Origin: Roseiflexus castenholzii DSM 13941
Lineage (GTDB): Bacteria; Chloroflexota; Chloroflexia; Chloroflexales; Roseiflexaceae
NCBI RefSeq assembly: GCF_000017805.1
Contig: NC_009767.1
Span: forward strand, 1,550,001-1,614,000
Length of the DNA stretch: 64,000 nt
Reading direction: 5' to 3'
Below the pieces are notes generated by a model, which saw only the letters and a list, made by a program, of their open reading frames with translations, was not told where the DNA came from and searched no databases. The translations under genes were made by a program, and so were the position numbers. Below, one piece after another: positions 22,092 to 29,972 of this stretch (position 1 is the first letter of the stretch; each line of letters opens with the position of its first letter).

Positions 22092-22634
22092 TCAGCTCAA
22101 TGCGCCGACGAGATGCTCTTCGATGGACATGGCGCCCGGTTCACGGGCAACGGCCGGCAACATCGGCGCCAGGATACGCTGCAATGCCATCACGTGTGCG
22201 CAGGTATGCCACACACGGAAGGTCGAACAATCACACAACCACCCGCTTGCATTCAGCGTCAGAACATGGTCATTGTTATTGCCACGGAAGCGCGCCCGCA
22301 GCGCCTGAATCTCAATTCGGTCCAGTTCGTGCGCATAACGACGCGACTTCTCGATCATGCTGATCAGTTCGGAATGGATAATAACCGGTCCCGGCTCACG
22401 CGCATCCGCCGACAGCATCGGCGCCAGCACCTTCTGTAACGTCATGACGTGGGCGCACACGCCGCGCAGGTGGAACACTTCGCAGTCGCACGTCCAACGA
22501 CCATCGACGAGCCGCACACGGTGATCATTATTGCCGCCGTGAAAACGAACCGTGATCTCGTCGAGAGCGATGCGCTCCGGTTCCTCCGCGTAACGCCGGG
22601 CTTTTTCGATCTTCCCGATCAGATCCGAGTGCAT
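22092..22634 (-). CDS. Tandem SWIM zinc-finger protein
   Basis: A 180-residue protein made of two homologous halves of about 90 residues. Each carries a helix (IGKIEKARRYAEEPERI / ISMIEKSRRYAHELDRIEI), a beta segment with GGNNDH/RGNNNDH, and a SWIM-type finger CDCEVFHLRGVCAH (about 49-62) or CDCSTFRVWHTCAH (about 136-149), consensus CxC-n-CxH. SWIM domains bind zinc and are found in nucleic-acid or protein interaction modules. No catalytic domain is present, so an adaptor or DNA-binding role is only inferred. GAGGAGG precedes the ATG. Regulation may involve the leader terminator at 22704-22746. Confidence 0.8.
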   Translation of the reverse strand: MHSDLIGKIEKARRYAEEPERIALDEITVRFHGGNNDHRVRLVDGRWTCDCEVFHLRGVCAHVMTLQKVLAPMLSADAREPGPVIIHSELISMIEKSRRYAHELDRIEIQALRARFRGNNNDHVLTLNASGWLCDCSTFRVWHTCAHVMALQRILAPMLPAVAREPGAMSIEEHLVGALS

Positions 22635-22703
22635 ATCCCGCCTCCTCGTCTAGTTCTTGCAGGCGCGCCGTGGATGCGTCGCCTGTCTTCCGCGCCTTTG
22701 GAT

Positions 22704-22746
22704 AAAAACTGAAGCGGCACAGATTGATACACCTCTGTGCCGCTTC
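22704..22746 (-). terminator. Strong intrinsic terminator in the leader of the SWIM gene
   Basis: A perfect 13-bp inverted repeat GAAGCGGCACAGA/TCTGTGCCGCTTC with a 10-nt loop is followed on the minus strand by AGTTTTTA. It lies between a consensus promoter and the SWIM gene, so most transcripts should end here. Confidence 0.85.
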
Positions 22747-22834
22747 ACGCTGTTCCGTATTCAGTTGGCGCTTCGCTTCGCATGGCCGTCAGTCCTCGTG
22801 GACGCTGCGCCATAATTCACAATCTTAATCGATT
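22704..22834 (-). ncRNA. Candidate small RNA or attenuated leader
   Basis: The promoter at 22841-22869 and the terminator at 22704-22746 would delimit a transcript of about 130 nt. It holds a 22-codon open frame (22745-22813, starting MAQRPRGLTA) that stops exactly as the terminator stem begins. It could be a small RNA, a leader-peptide attenuator for the SWIM gene, or a small-protein gene. No known RNA family was recognised. Confidence 0.5.
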
Positions 22835-22840
22835 GTTAGC

Positions 22841-22869
22841 ATTATAGAGGGTTCATCAGGGAGAGTCAA
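22841..22869 (-). promoter_or_regulatory. Near-consensus promoter upstream of the SWIM leader
   Basis: TTGACT (22864-22869), 17 bp, then a perfect TATAAT (22841-22846), read on the minus strand. It is one of the strongest promoter matches in the window, yet lies about 200 bp from the nearest long gene. Confidence 0.8.
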
Positions 22870-22990
22870 GCATCGCCATCCTGCGCCGAGAAACGACGAT
22901 TTCGGCATTCGAACGCCATGAAGCGCCGGAATGCACCTGTGCCATCGTTGCCTCACCCGCACAGGTTGTTGAATCTCAACCAATTCCAGA

Positions 22991-23075
22991 TGGTGGGGAC
23001 GGAGGGACTCGAACCCTCACGGATTGCTCCACAAGTTCCTAAGACTTGCGCGTCTGCCGATTCCGCCACGTCCCC
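22991..23075 (-). tRNA. tRNA-Leu(UAG)
   Basis: A class II tRNA with 7-bp acceptor stem GGGGACG/CGTCCCC, encoded CCA end, anticodon stem CAAGT/ACTTG around loop CTTAGGA (anticodon UAG), a medium variable arm, and T loop GGTTCGAGTCC. It reads CUA and other CUN codons. Confidence 0.95.
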
Positions 23076-23263
23076 CTGGTCCATTGTAGCAATGATCGAT
23101 GCAGGATGCAAACGAACAACGCATCGATGGCGTCGTCACAACTCGACGGCGAGTGCAACTCCCGCTGCCGCTCACCCGGTCATGATGCCTCCAGACGGCG
23201 TAAGGGCGGGATCAGACCTGCCCTTCCGCCCCGTCGTCCTCCGGGTCGCTTTCACGCTCCTGC

Positions 23264-24610
23264 TCACCCGCGAATAATCGCCAGAACCTCATCGCGGCGG
23301 CGTTCCATCTCTTCGCGGGTCGTGGCTTCCAGATTCAGGCGAATGAGCGGTTCGGTATTCGAGGCGCGCACATTCATGTGCCATGTTGGGTACGTCACCG
23401 AGATGCCGTCGATCCACTCAATAACCCCGTCAGCATAGGCGCTCGCCAGCGCTTCGAGGCGTTCCTTGGGGTTAGCGACCGTTGAATTGATCTCGCCGGA
23501 GATGAAATATTTTTCCTCCAGCGGCTTCAGCAGCGCCGAGAGCGACTGACCGCCGCTCGCCAGCATCTCCATCACAAAGAGCGATGGGATAATCCCCGAA
23601 TCGGCGAAGTTGAAATCACGGAAATAATAGTGCCCGGAGACTTCACCGCCGAAGAGTGCGTTTTCATTTGCCATACGACGTTTGATGAAGGCATGCCCGA
23701 CGCGCTCGATCAGCGGAATGCCGCCGGCTGCGCTGATCAGATCGCGCACTGCCCACGATGCGCGCACATCATAGACGATTTTGCTGCCTGGCGCGCGCTG
23801 GAGCAGGTATCGTCCGAGGAGCGCTGTCAGAAAATCGCCCGACACAAAGCGCCCTCGGTCGTCGATGACGAAGAAGCGGTCGCCGTCGCCATCGAAGGCA
23901 AACCCTGCATCCGCACCTTCCTCAACGACGCGCCGCTCGAGTTCAGCGCGGTTCTCCGCCATGAGCGGGTCGAGTCCATGGTTGGGCAGGTTGCCGTCCG
24001 GTTCCAGATACATGCCGATGAAATGAAGCGGCAGGCGCTCGTAAATGCGCTGAAGAATAGGTCCAACGGTCCCGTTGCCGGTGTCGGCGACGATGTTGAG
24101 ACGACGGCGGTTCAGCGTTTCGATGTCGATCAAACCAAGGACGAACTCCACAAACTCGTCCGACAGATCGAGCGTGCGCATACTGCCGGTGCGCGTCGTT
24201 GGGGCATAGGCGTCGCTTTCGACAATCCGCCGTAAATCCTGGATGCCTTCGGCGCCGCTGAGCAGGTAGGGCATCTGACGCACCATCTTGAATCCGTTGT
24301 ACTGCTTCGGGTTGTGCGACGCCGTGACCATCATCCCCGGCAAGCCGAGGCGAGTGCAGGCGAAATAGTACTGGTCGGTGCTCACCAGTCCAATATTCAC
24401 CACATCAGCGCCCTGGTCCATAATGCCGCGTGTCACCGCGCTGAAGATGGCTGGTCCCGATAGCCGCATATCATGCCCAACGATGACCTCACGCGCTCCC
24501 AGGAACGTTACAAATGCGCGCCCGATGGCGTAGGCGCCCTCTTCGTTCAACTCCGTCGGATAGATGCCACGGATGTCGTATGCCTTAAAGATACCAGGCG
24601 TGATCTGCAC
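23264..24610 (-). CDS. Phosphomannomutase/phosphoglucomutase
   Basis: A 448-residue alpha-D-phosphohexomutase interconverting hexose-6-phosphate and hexose-1-phosphate, supplying mannose or glucose for cell-surface sugars and glycogen. It starts FKAYDIRGIYP, has the phosphoserine loop TASHNPKQYNGFK (about residues 96-108), the Mg site FDGDGDRFF (about 235-243) and the sugar loop FGGEVSGHYYF. The last domain has NTEPLIRLNLEA, the phosphate-binding loop. Specificity between PMM and PGM (ManB/AlgC type) is not resolved. Confidence 0.92.
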   Translation of the reverse strand: MQITPGIFKAYDIRGIYPTELNEEGAYAIGRAFVTFLGAREVIVGHDMRLSGPAIFSAVTRGIMDQGADVVNIGLVSTDQYYFACTRLGLPGMMVTASHNPKQYNGFKMVRQMPYLLSGAEGIQDLRRIVESDAYAPTTRTGSMRTLDLSDEFVEFVLGLIDIETLNRRRLNIVADTGNGTVGPILQRIYERLPLHFIGMYLEPDGNLPNHGLDPLMAENRAELERRVVEEGADAGFAFDGDGDRFFVIDDRGRFVSGDFLTALLGRYLLQRAPGSKIVYDVRASWAVRDLISAAGGIPLIERVGHAFIKRRMANENALFGGEVSGHYYFRDFNFADSGIIPSLFVMEMLASGGQSLSALLKPLEEKYFISGEINSTVANPKERLEALASAYADGVIEWIDGISVTYPTWHMNVRASNTEPLIRLNLEATTREEMERRRDEVLAIIRG

Positions 24611-24795
24611 ACTCCCCCTCCTTATCTATTGCGGTTTCCGCGCGAACATATGTGCCTGATAACCTGCGCGTAACGAAACTTCTCTCCTGACGTAACCGGA
24701 ACCAGGGGTCTGGTCATCCCTGACGCTCAAAATGGACGATGCAACACAAGGGCGCACCAGACGAAGCCTGCCCGCGCGACAGAAGGACATAGGGA

Positions 24796-24952
24796 TTATA
24801 CGAATTACCTGTGACCATCCGGCATGGTCACCCCGAGCAGCGCGAGGGGTCGTGCGCGACCCGCTTCGATTCCTCGCTGCGTTTACCCTGAGCGAAGCGA
24901 AGGGCTCGGAATGACACGCATGCGGCATCGTCAATCGTCATTGGGATTATAC
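24796..24952 (+). repeat. MITE-like element, copy C
   Basis: Full-length copy with slightly decayed ends (ATTATACGAATTACC on the left, GTCATTGGGATTATACC on the right). Internal hairpins are intact. Confidence 0.88.
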
Positions 24953-25221
24953 CAGCGATCCCGCCGATCCCGCGCATTGTTGCGGGTTGGGGGATCGGCG
25001 CGCTCAGGACGACAGTTGTGACCATCCGGCATGGTCACCCCGAGCCGCGCGAGGGGTCGTGCGCGACCCGCTCAGATTCCTCGCTGCGTTTACCCTGAGC
25101 GAAGCGAAGGGCTCGGAATGACACGCATGCGGCATCTTCAATCGTCATTGGTATTATATCAGCGATCCCGCCGATCCCGCGCATTGTTGCGGGTTGGGGG
25201 ATCGGCGCGCTCAGGACGACA
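24951..25221. repeat. Tandem duplication carrying repeat copy D and the rel 3' end
   Basis: The sequence from AGCGATCCCGCCGATCC to CTCAGGACGACAG is present twice, at about 24953-25015 and 25160-25221, on both sides of copy D. The second copy contains the true last codons and stop of rel. The first is a displaced duplicate of that gene end. The two spacers are almost identical, so the event is recent or maintained by gene conversion. Confidence 0.85.
25017..25157 (+). repeat. MITE-like element, copy D (left end truncated)
   Basis: Starts abruptly at TGTGACCATCC, missing the left terminal repeat, and ends GTCATTGGTATTATA. It lies inside the tandem duplication. Confidence 0.85.
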
Positions 25222-27526
25222 GGATGGTGTTCTGTTCACGCCGCGCTTCGATGACATCGGGAAGGCGGTTGAGTTTATCGAGGATAGAAGTCAGTTGCGC
25301 GATGCTTTGAATGCGGAGGGTGACAGCCAGCACCGCGCGACCGGGCCGACGGGTTGGCACCTGTTCGACTGCATCAATATTAATGCCAGCATCGGCTATG
25401 GCGCCAGACACATCGCGCCATAGCCCAACGCGATCCCAGGCTTCAATCCGCACCGGCACGGGGTACCACTGTTTCGGCGCGCCCGCGCCCCAGGTCACTT
25501 CCACAAGCCGCGCCCGGTCACGTTCATTCAGAATGGTTCGGCAATCAGCACGATGCACCGTCACCCCCTTCCCGCGCGTGACGAAGCCAACGATTGGCTC
25601 GCCAACCACTGGGTTGCAGCAACGCGCCAGGCGTGTCGGCACCTGCGTATTTTCAATGCCGCGCACGCGAATGATGCTGGTTTCGGCGGCGCGTTCAGCC
25701 GGCGGCGCCACCTGTGGAATGTCGGCCAGGTCATCGGCGCCGACCGGCGTCCGATGGCTGAGGATTTTCTGCGCCACCTGGCGCGCCGTAATGTCGCCGC
25801 TGCCGATCTGAGCAAACACATCATCAATCGATTTGAGACCGGTGATCGCAACGATTTCCTCAAACGGCACCGACAGACCAAGGCGTTTCAGTTCTTTTTC
25901 GAGCAGTTCACGTCCGGCAGCGATATTTTCCGTCCGGTCGAGGCGCTTGAAGTAACGGCGGATGTGATTGCGCGCGCCGCTGGTCTTGACGAAGTTGAGC
26001 CAGTCGCGACTCGGACCGCGCGGCGTCTTTGAGGTCATGATATGGACGATTTCGCCATTCCGCAATTGATAATCGAGCGGGACGATCCGATTGTTCACTT
26101 TTGCGCCGACACAACTATGCCCGACGTCGGAGTGGATGCGGTATGCGAAATCGACCGGCGTCGCCCCCACCGGAAGATCGATAATCTTCCCCTTGGGCGT
26201 GAACACATACACCTGTTCTTCGAGCACATCGGTTTTGAACGAATCGACGAACTCGTGCGCATCGGTCAGATCGCGTCGCCACTCAATCAAGCCGCGCAAC
26301 CATGCCAGTTTGCTCTCGAACGACGCATCGATGCGCCCAAATCCTTCTTTGTAGCGCCAGTGTGCTGCAATACCACGTTCAGCGATTTCGTGCATCTCGT
26401 GCGTGCGAATCTGAATCTCACACGGCTGCCCTCCCGGTATCAGCACAGTGGTGTGAAGCGACTGATACATGCTTTCTTTTGGCATGGCGATGTAATCGTC
26501 GAACTCGCCGGGAACGGGAGGCCATGTCGCATGCACCAGACCGAGCACGCGATAACAGTCGGCAACTGTATCGACAATCACGCGCACGGCGAGCTGGTCG
26601 TAGATCTGGTCGAGGCTGACGCCTTTGCGCTCCATCTTGCGATAGATGGAGTAGATATGTTTGGGACGACCGGTAATATCCGCCTTAATCCCCTCTTTTT
26701 CGAGGACCTGGCGCAGGCGTTGGATCACGCGATGAATGAGGCGTTCGCGCGCATCGCGGCGCAGCGCCAGTTGCCGACTGATCTCCTGATACTTTGCGGG
26801 ATTGAGCACGGCGAACGCGCGGTCTTCGAGTTCCCACTTGATCTGCCAGATGCCGAGGCGATGCGCTAAAGGCGCATAGATTTCGAGGGTTTCGCGCGCC
26901 ATGCGCTTCTGCCGCTCTTCGGAGAGCGAACTGATGGTGCGCATGTTGTGGAGGCGGTCCGCCAGTTTGACCAGCACCACGCGCGGGTCGTCCGCCATGG
27001 CGATGAACATCTTGCGATAGGTGCCGACCTGCGCCTCCTCACGCGTGCGCGCCTCGAGCGCCGAAAGTTTCGTCACGCCATCGACGAGGTTCGCAATCTC
27101 CGCGCCGAACAGCGCTATCAGTTGTTCTTTTGTGACCAGCGTATCTTCGAGGACATCGTGGAGCAACGCAGCGGCGACCGAAGCGGCGTCGAGTTGCAAG
27201 TCGATCAGGATGTGGGCGACAGCAACCGGATGATCAATGTACGGCTCACCTGAGTCGCGTTGTTGTTTACTGTGCGCTTCACAGGCAATGGCATACGCAT
27301 TGCGCACCAATTCCTCGCTGCGCGCTATCTGTTCCGCGCTGCTCTTCGCCTGGCGCTGATAGATCGTGAGCCGCGCGACGAGTTCATCGGCAACCGGGCT
27401 ATGCGCAAACTCAGGATTGGGACGCAGCGCAGATTGCGGCGCGGCACTGGTACGGCGCGTTGAACGAACAGAGGAGTCGGTGGCGACATTGCCACTGCTC
27501 ACCGCGAGTGTTGCTGGTGAGTCCAT
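25211..27526 (-). CDS. rel: Bifunctional (p)ppGpp synthetase/hydrolase
   Basis: A 771-residue RelA/SpoT homologue controlling the stringent response. An N-terminal extension of about 50 residues precedes the HD hydrolase domain, with YIDHPVAVAHIL, LLHDVLEDT and DRLHNMRT (about 95-210), so hydrolysis is expected. The synthetase domain has RPKHIYSIYRKMERKG and SLHTTV...EIQIRT. A TGS domain starts at VYVFTPKGKIIDLPVGATP (about 455), followed by helical and zinc-finger regions (RLARCCNPVVGE) and a C-terminal ACT domain. The active HD motif marks a Rel-type enzyme rather than a synthetase-only RelA. The stop lies in a duplicated segment. Confidence 0.95.
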   Translation of the reverse strand: MDSPATLAVSSGNVATDSSVRSTRRTSAAPQSALRPNPEFAHSPVADELVARLTIYQRQAKSSAEQIARSEELVRNAYAIACEAHSKQQRDSGEPYIDHPVAVAHILIDLQLDAASVAAALLHDVLEDTLVTKEQLIALFGAEIANLVDGVTKLSALEARTREEAQVGTYRKMFIAMADDPRVVLVKLADRLHNMRTISSLSEERQKRMARETLEIYAPLAHRLGIWQIKWELEDRAFAVLNPAKYQEISRQLALRRDARERLIHRVIQRLRQVLEKEGIKADITGRPKHIYSIYRKMERKGVSLDQIYDQLAVRVIVDTVADCYRVLGLVHATWPPVPGEFDDYIAMPKESMYQSLHTTVLIPGGQPCEIQIRTHEMHEIAERGIAAHWRYKEGFGRIDASFESKLAWLRGLIEWRRDLTDAHEFVDSFKTDVLEEQVYVFTPKGKIIDLPVGATPVDFAYRIHSDVGHSCVGAKVNNRIVPLDYQLRNGEIVHIMTSKTPRGPSRDWLNFVKTSGARNHIRRYFKRLDRTENIAAGRELLEKELKRLGLSVPFEEIVAITGLKSIDDVFAQIGSGDITARQVAQKILSHRTPVGADDLADIPQVAPPAERAAETSIIRVRGIENTQVPTRLARCCNPVVGEPIVGFVTRGKGVTVHRADCRTILNERDRARLVEVTWGAGAPKQWYPVPVRIEAWDRVGLWRDVSGAIADAGINIDAVEQVPTRRPGRAVLAVTLRIQSIAQLTSILDKLNRLPDVIEARREQNTILSS

Positions 27527-27576
27527 AGTGCTGCCCTGCGACGCGGCGGCAGAGGGCCGACGGGATAGTGTCAGTC

Positions 27577-27605
27577 AGAGTAGCACGAAGGAGAAGGGTT
27601 GTCAA
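27577..27605 (-). promoter_or_regulatory. rel promoter
   Basis: TTGACA (27600-27605), 17 bp, TACTCT (27577-27582) on the minus strand, giving a leader of about 44 nt. The same boxes and spacing occur before the orphan ABC ATPase. Confidence 0.7.
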
Positions 27606-27620
27606 GAAAAATTCGTGCTT

Positions 27621-28907
27621 TCAGTCAATAATATCCACCCGGGTTCCAATGTCCGTCCAGCGATACAGCCATTCCGCGTCATCGATATTCAGGTTGATAC
27701 ACCCGTGCGACATACGCACCCCTGTGCCCCAGGCGTCGTGCCAGTAGGTGCCGTGGAGCGCCACGCCGCCAACCACATACTGCACCCATGGAATATCGGG
27801 CACATACCACGACTCGCCGCCCGCCGAGCCGGTCATCGTTTGTATCGGCAGTTTGGAGTACACGGCGAATGTTCCAACCGGCGTATTGAAACCGTCGCGT
27901 CCGGTTGCAACCGGGGCGCGATAGACCGGCGCCTCCCCCTCGAATGCCGTCAGCATCTGCGTTGAGAGATTTACCTCAATGCGTCGCTCGAATAATGCAG
28001 ATGACCAGACCGGCGCGCCGGGCATCGGACCGGTTGACTGCGGCGTGTGTCCCCGGCGTTGCATCGCCTGCCGTCCCAGATCGGTCAACTGGACTTCGTA
28101 GAGTCCGGCGAGCATAATCCCGTTTGCCCGTTCCATCTGGCGATAGAACGCCGGAAGTTTCTCTGGGTGGTACTCGAAGCGCGCGCGCTCGAAATACTGC
28201 GTGATGCGCACCTGTCCGTCAATCGGGCTGATTTCCTCGAACGGTTCGCTGATCGGGTAGCCAAAGATGCGCAACCCGCCGCGCTTCTGCCAGAACTTCA
28301 GAAACTTGCCGCCAAGCGTCTGACGTGTTTCGGGAAAGTAGATCCGCCCCTGCGTCGGCTGTCCATCGGGAAAATCGTACCCCTGGGTCAGTTCGTTGCC
28401 AAGGAGCGACAACATCACCTGGTAGTCAGTTCCCAGATGTTCGGGATGGTACTCAAAGCGGGCGCGCTCGAAATACTGGACGATCCGCCCATCTTCGACC
28501 ATTTCGCCGCTGATCGGATACCCGAAAATCAGATCGCCGCCGTTCCTGCGCCAGAAGCTCAGGAATCCGGTGCGGTCGCTGATGTGAAAGCCGGAGGACG
28601 CGAAATACATGTTTTGCACGGCCGGCAGTGGAACCGCATCCTGCCCGCTCTGTTGCTGCATCTGTTCGATGCGTTGCGCGCGTTCGGCAGCGCGCGCGGC
28701 GGCGACGATCGCCTGCGCTTCGGATGGCGTCATTGGCGGCGCAAAATCGGCGACTGTGGGGCGCTGCCGCGCGCGCAGTTCGGCAGGCGCCACAAGCGCC
28801 AGCGTCGTCAGCGCCACGATGCCGATCATTGTGAGCGGTGCATACCAGGGGCGAGAAGTCATGGCGCGCCTCGATGTCATCAGCGCAGGACGTTGTATCA
28901 CTCTCAT
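27621..28907 (-). CDS. Secreted L,D-transpeptidase (YkuD domain)
   Basis: A 428-residue exported protein. The N-terminal hydrophobic signal (about residues 25-45) is followed by a helical region, then two repeated segments each containing RIVQYFERARFEYHPE / RITQYFERARFEYHPE, resembling repeats seen in surface proteins of this phylum. The C-terminal YkuD catalytic domain has HGTYWHDAWGTG and the active-site signature MSHGCINLN with Cys (about residue 402). It would form 3-3 cross-links or attach proteins to peptidoglycan. Internal in-frame ATGs (28862, 28880) are alternative starts; the one at 28862 is preceded by GAGG. Confidence 0.88.
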   Translation of the reverse strand: MRVIQRPALMTSRRAMTSRPWYAPLTMIGIVALTTLALVAPAELRARQRPTVADFAPPMTPSEAQAIVAAARAAERAQRIEQMQQQSGQDAVPLPAVQNMYFASSGFHISDRTGFLSFWRRNGGDLIFGYPISGEMVEDGRIVQYFERARFEYHPEHLGTDYQVMLSLLGNELTQGYDFPDGQPTQGRIYFPETRQTLGGKFLKFWQKRGGLRIFGYPISEPFEEISPIDGQVRITQYFERARFEYHPEKLPAFYRQMERANGIMLAGLYEVQLTDLGRQAMQRRGHTPQSTGPMPGAPVWSSALFERRIEVNLSTQMLTAFEGEAPVYRAPVATGRDGFNTPVGTFAVYSKLPIQTMTGSAGGESWYVPDIPWVQYVVGGVALHGTYWHDAWGTGVRMSHGCINLNIDDAEWLYRWTDIGTRVDIID

Positions 28908-29100
28908 TATACCTCTTTTGGGGTGTATCGGAGGTTACGATATGGTGAAAGACGCGCTATCGCTGTTTTGGGCGCCGCCAAAGGGTGCATGGCTGAGGGG
29001 CAGGAGCGGGATCGGGAGGCGGAAATCGCGCTTTTCTGACCTTGTCTTGCAAAAAGTAAACATATCTTGTTTACTTCAGAAACGTCTGATTTTCTGGAGA
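28908..29100. other. Intergenic region before the VapBC-like locus
   Basis: AT-richer toward its right end. It holds an inverted-repeat operator candidate (29054-29076) but no gene. Confidence 0.5.
29054..29076 (+). promoter_or_regulatory. Palindromic operator upstream of the antitoxin remnant
   Basis: A perfect AAGTAAAC-N7-GTTTACTT palindrome ends 24 bp before the antitoxin ATG. AbrB/VapB antitoxins usually autoregulate through such sites, so this is probably the operator of the toxin-antitoxin locus. Confidence 0.65.
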
Positions 29101-29485
29101 ATGCCTGTGCAAACGACGGTAACGAAACGAGGTCAGACCGTCATTCCCGCTGCCATCCGCAAACGGTATCAGAATTCAAGAGGGTGATTATCTGGTCTGG
29201 ATTGACGATGGCGAAAGCTACCAATGACGGTTGACGATGCCGCATGCGTGTCATTCCGAGCCCTTCGCTTCGCTCAGGGTAAACGCAGCGAGGAATCGAA
29301 GCGGGTCGCGCACGACCCCTCGCGCTGCTCGGGGTGACCATGCCGGATGGTCACGGGTAATTGGCAGCATCCGCGTGATTCCGGTCGCGCACGATCCGAT
29401 CCGTCTTCTACGCGGGAGCGGACGGGGCGAACGCCTGGTGGAACGACTCCTGGCAGCGCGACAGGCGGATCGGTGCCGTGAGTGA
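29101..29485 (+). pseudogene. AbrB/VapB-type antitoxin, frameshifted and split by repeat copy E
   Basis: Three pieces of one small antitoxin are visible. Residues MPVQTTVTKRGQTVIPAAIR (29101-29160) are a SpoVT-AbrB N-terminus. After KRY the frame is lost; the next frame gives GIRIQEGDYLVWIDDGES. This fits loss of one copy of a GGTAT direct repeat at 29165-29169. Repeat copy E then interrupts the gene after GES, and the C-terminus (SIRVIPVAHDPIRLLRGSG... to RCRE) resumes after it. The end overlaps the PIN gene start by 8 bp, as in intact VapBC operons. No intact antitoxin can be made from this copy. Confidence 0.82.
29219..29363 (-). repeat. MITE-like element, copy E, inside the antitoxin gene
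   Basis: Inverted orientation, TACCAATGACG to GTAATTGGCA. The coding sequence on its two sides joins as ...DDGES / SIRVIP..., so this is a clear insertion into a gene. Confidence 0.9.
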
Positions 29486-29972
29486 TCAACAGTATCTTCT
29501 GGATACCTTAGCGTTCTTCACCCTCATCGAGAATGAAGCAGGTGCGGCGCGTGTGGAAGAAGCCTTACGCACCTGCTCCGTGATGATCTTATGGGTGAGT
29601 TTGCTTGAAGTCGCATCTATGACGCAACAAGAGCAGAGCATTGCAGAAGCGGAGCGCCGCTATGCCTTCATAAGGGCGCTCCCCGTTACGCTGGCATGGC
29701 AGATCGAAGAGTCCACGCTGCTGACGGCTGCACGCTTGAAAGCCGCGTACCGCCTATCACTGGCAGACGCACTCATTGCCGCCTATGCGATACGGGCGAA
29801 CGCACTCCTGCTTCATAAAGACCCCGAGTTCGAGACGTTGTCCGCTCAGGTTCGGCTGGAAGCGTCGCCTGACAGGGCGACATACGTTTGCATCACTTCC
29901 ATCAATAATTATCAATCTGCGCACGCTGGAGCGTGCCCGAAAAATCGACGTAGATCGATTTCCACTCGCTGA
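29478..29972 (+). CDS. PIN-domain toxin (VapC-like)
   Basis: A PIN-family ribonuclease candidate of up to 164 residues. Acidic positions of the fold are present: LLDTLAFF (Asp9), SLLEVAS (Glu43), LSLADALIAAYA (Asp about 97) and HKDPEFETL (Asp about 114). It starts with GTG, overlapping the antitoxin reading frame. The normal PIN fold ends near VRLEAS (about residue 129). The last 35 residues run antisense into the aldehyde dehydrogenase gene and look like read-through of a lost stop. With its antitoxin broken, the toxin must be silent, tolerated, or neutralised by a homologue elsewhere. Confidence 0.75.
   Translation: MSDQQYLLDTLAFFTLIENEAGAARVEEALRTCSVMILWVSLLEVASMTQQEQSIAEAERRYAFIRALPVTLAWQIEESTLLTAARLKAAYRLSLADALIAAYAIRANALLLHKDPEFETLSAQVRLEASPDRATYVCITSINNYQSAHAGACPKNRRRSISTR

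Larger units (their letters stand above)
24611..25210. other. Intergenic region with two repeat elements
   Basis: About 600 bp between the divergent phosphohexomutase start and the rel stop. 24611-24795 has no recognised feature apart from the phosphohexomutase promoter region. The rest is repeat copies C and D plus a duplicated spacer. Confidence 0.6.

Noticed and set aside
22936..22967. Inverted repeat ACCTGTGC/GCACAGGT downstream of tRNA-Leu(UAG) as a terminator
   Set aside because: The loop is 16 nt and no T tract follows; not strong enough to call.
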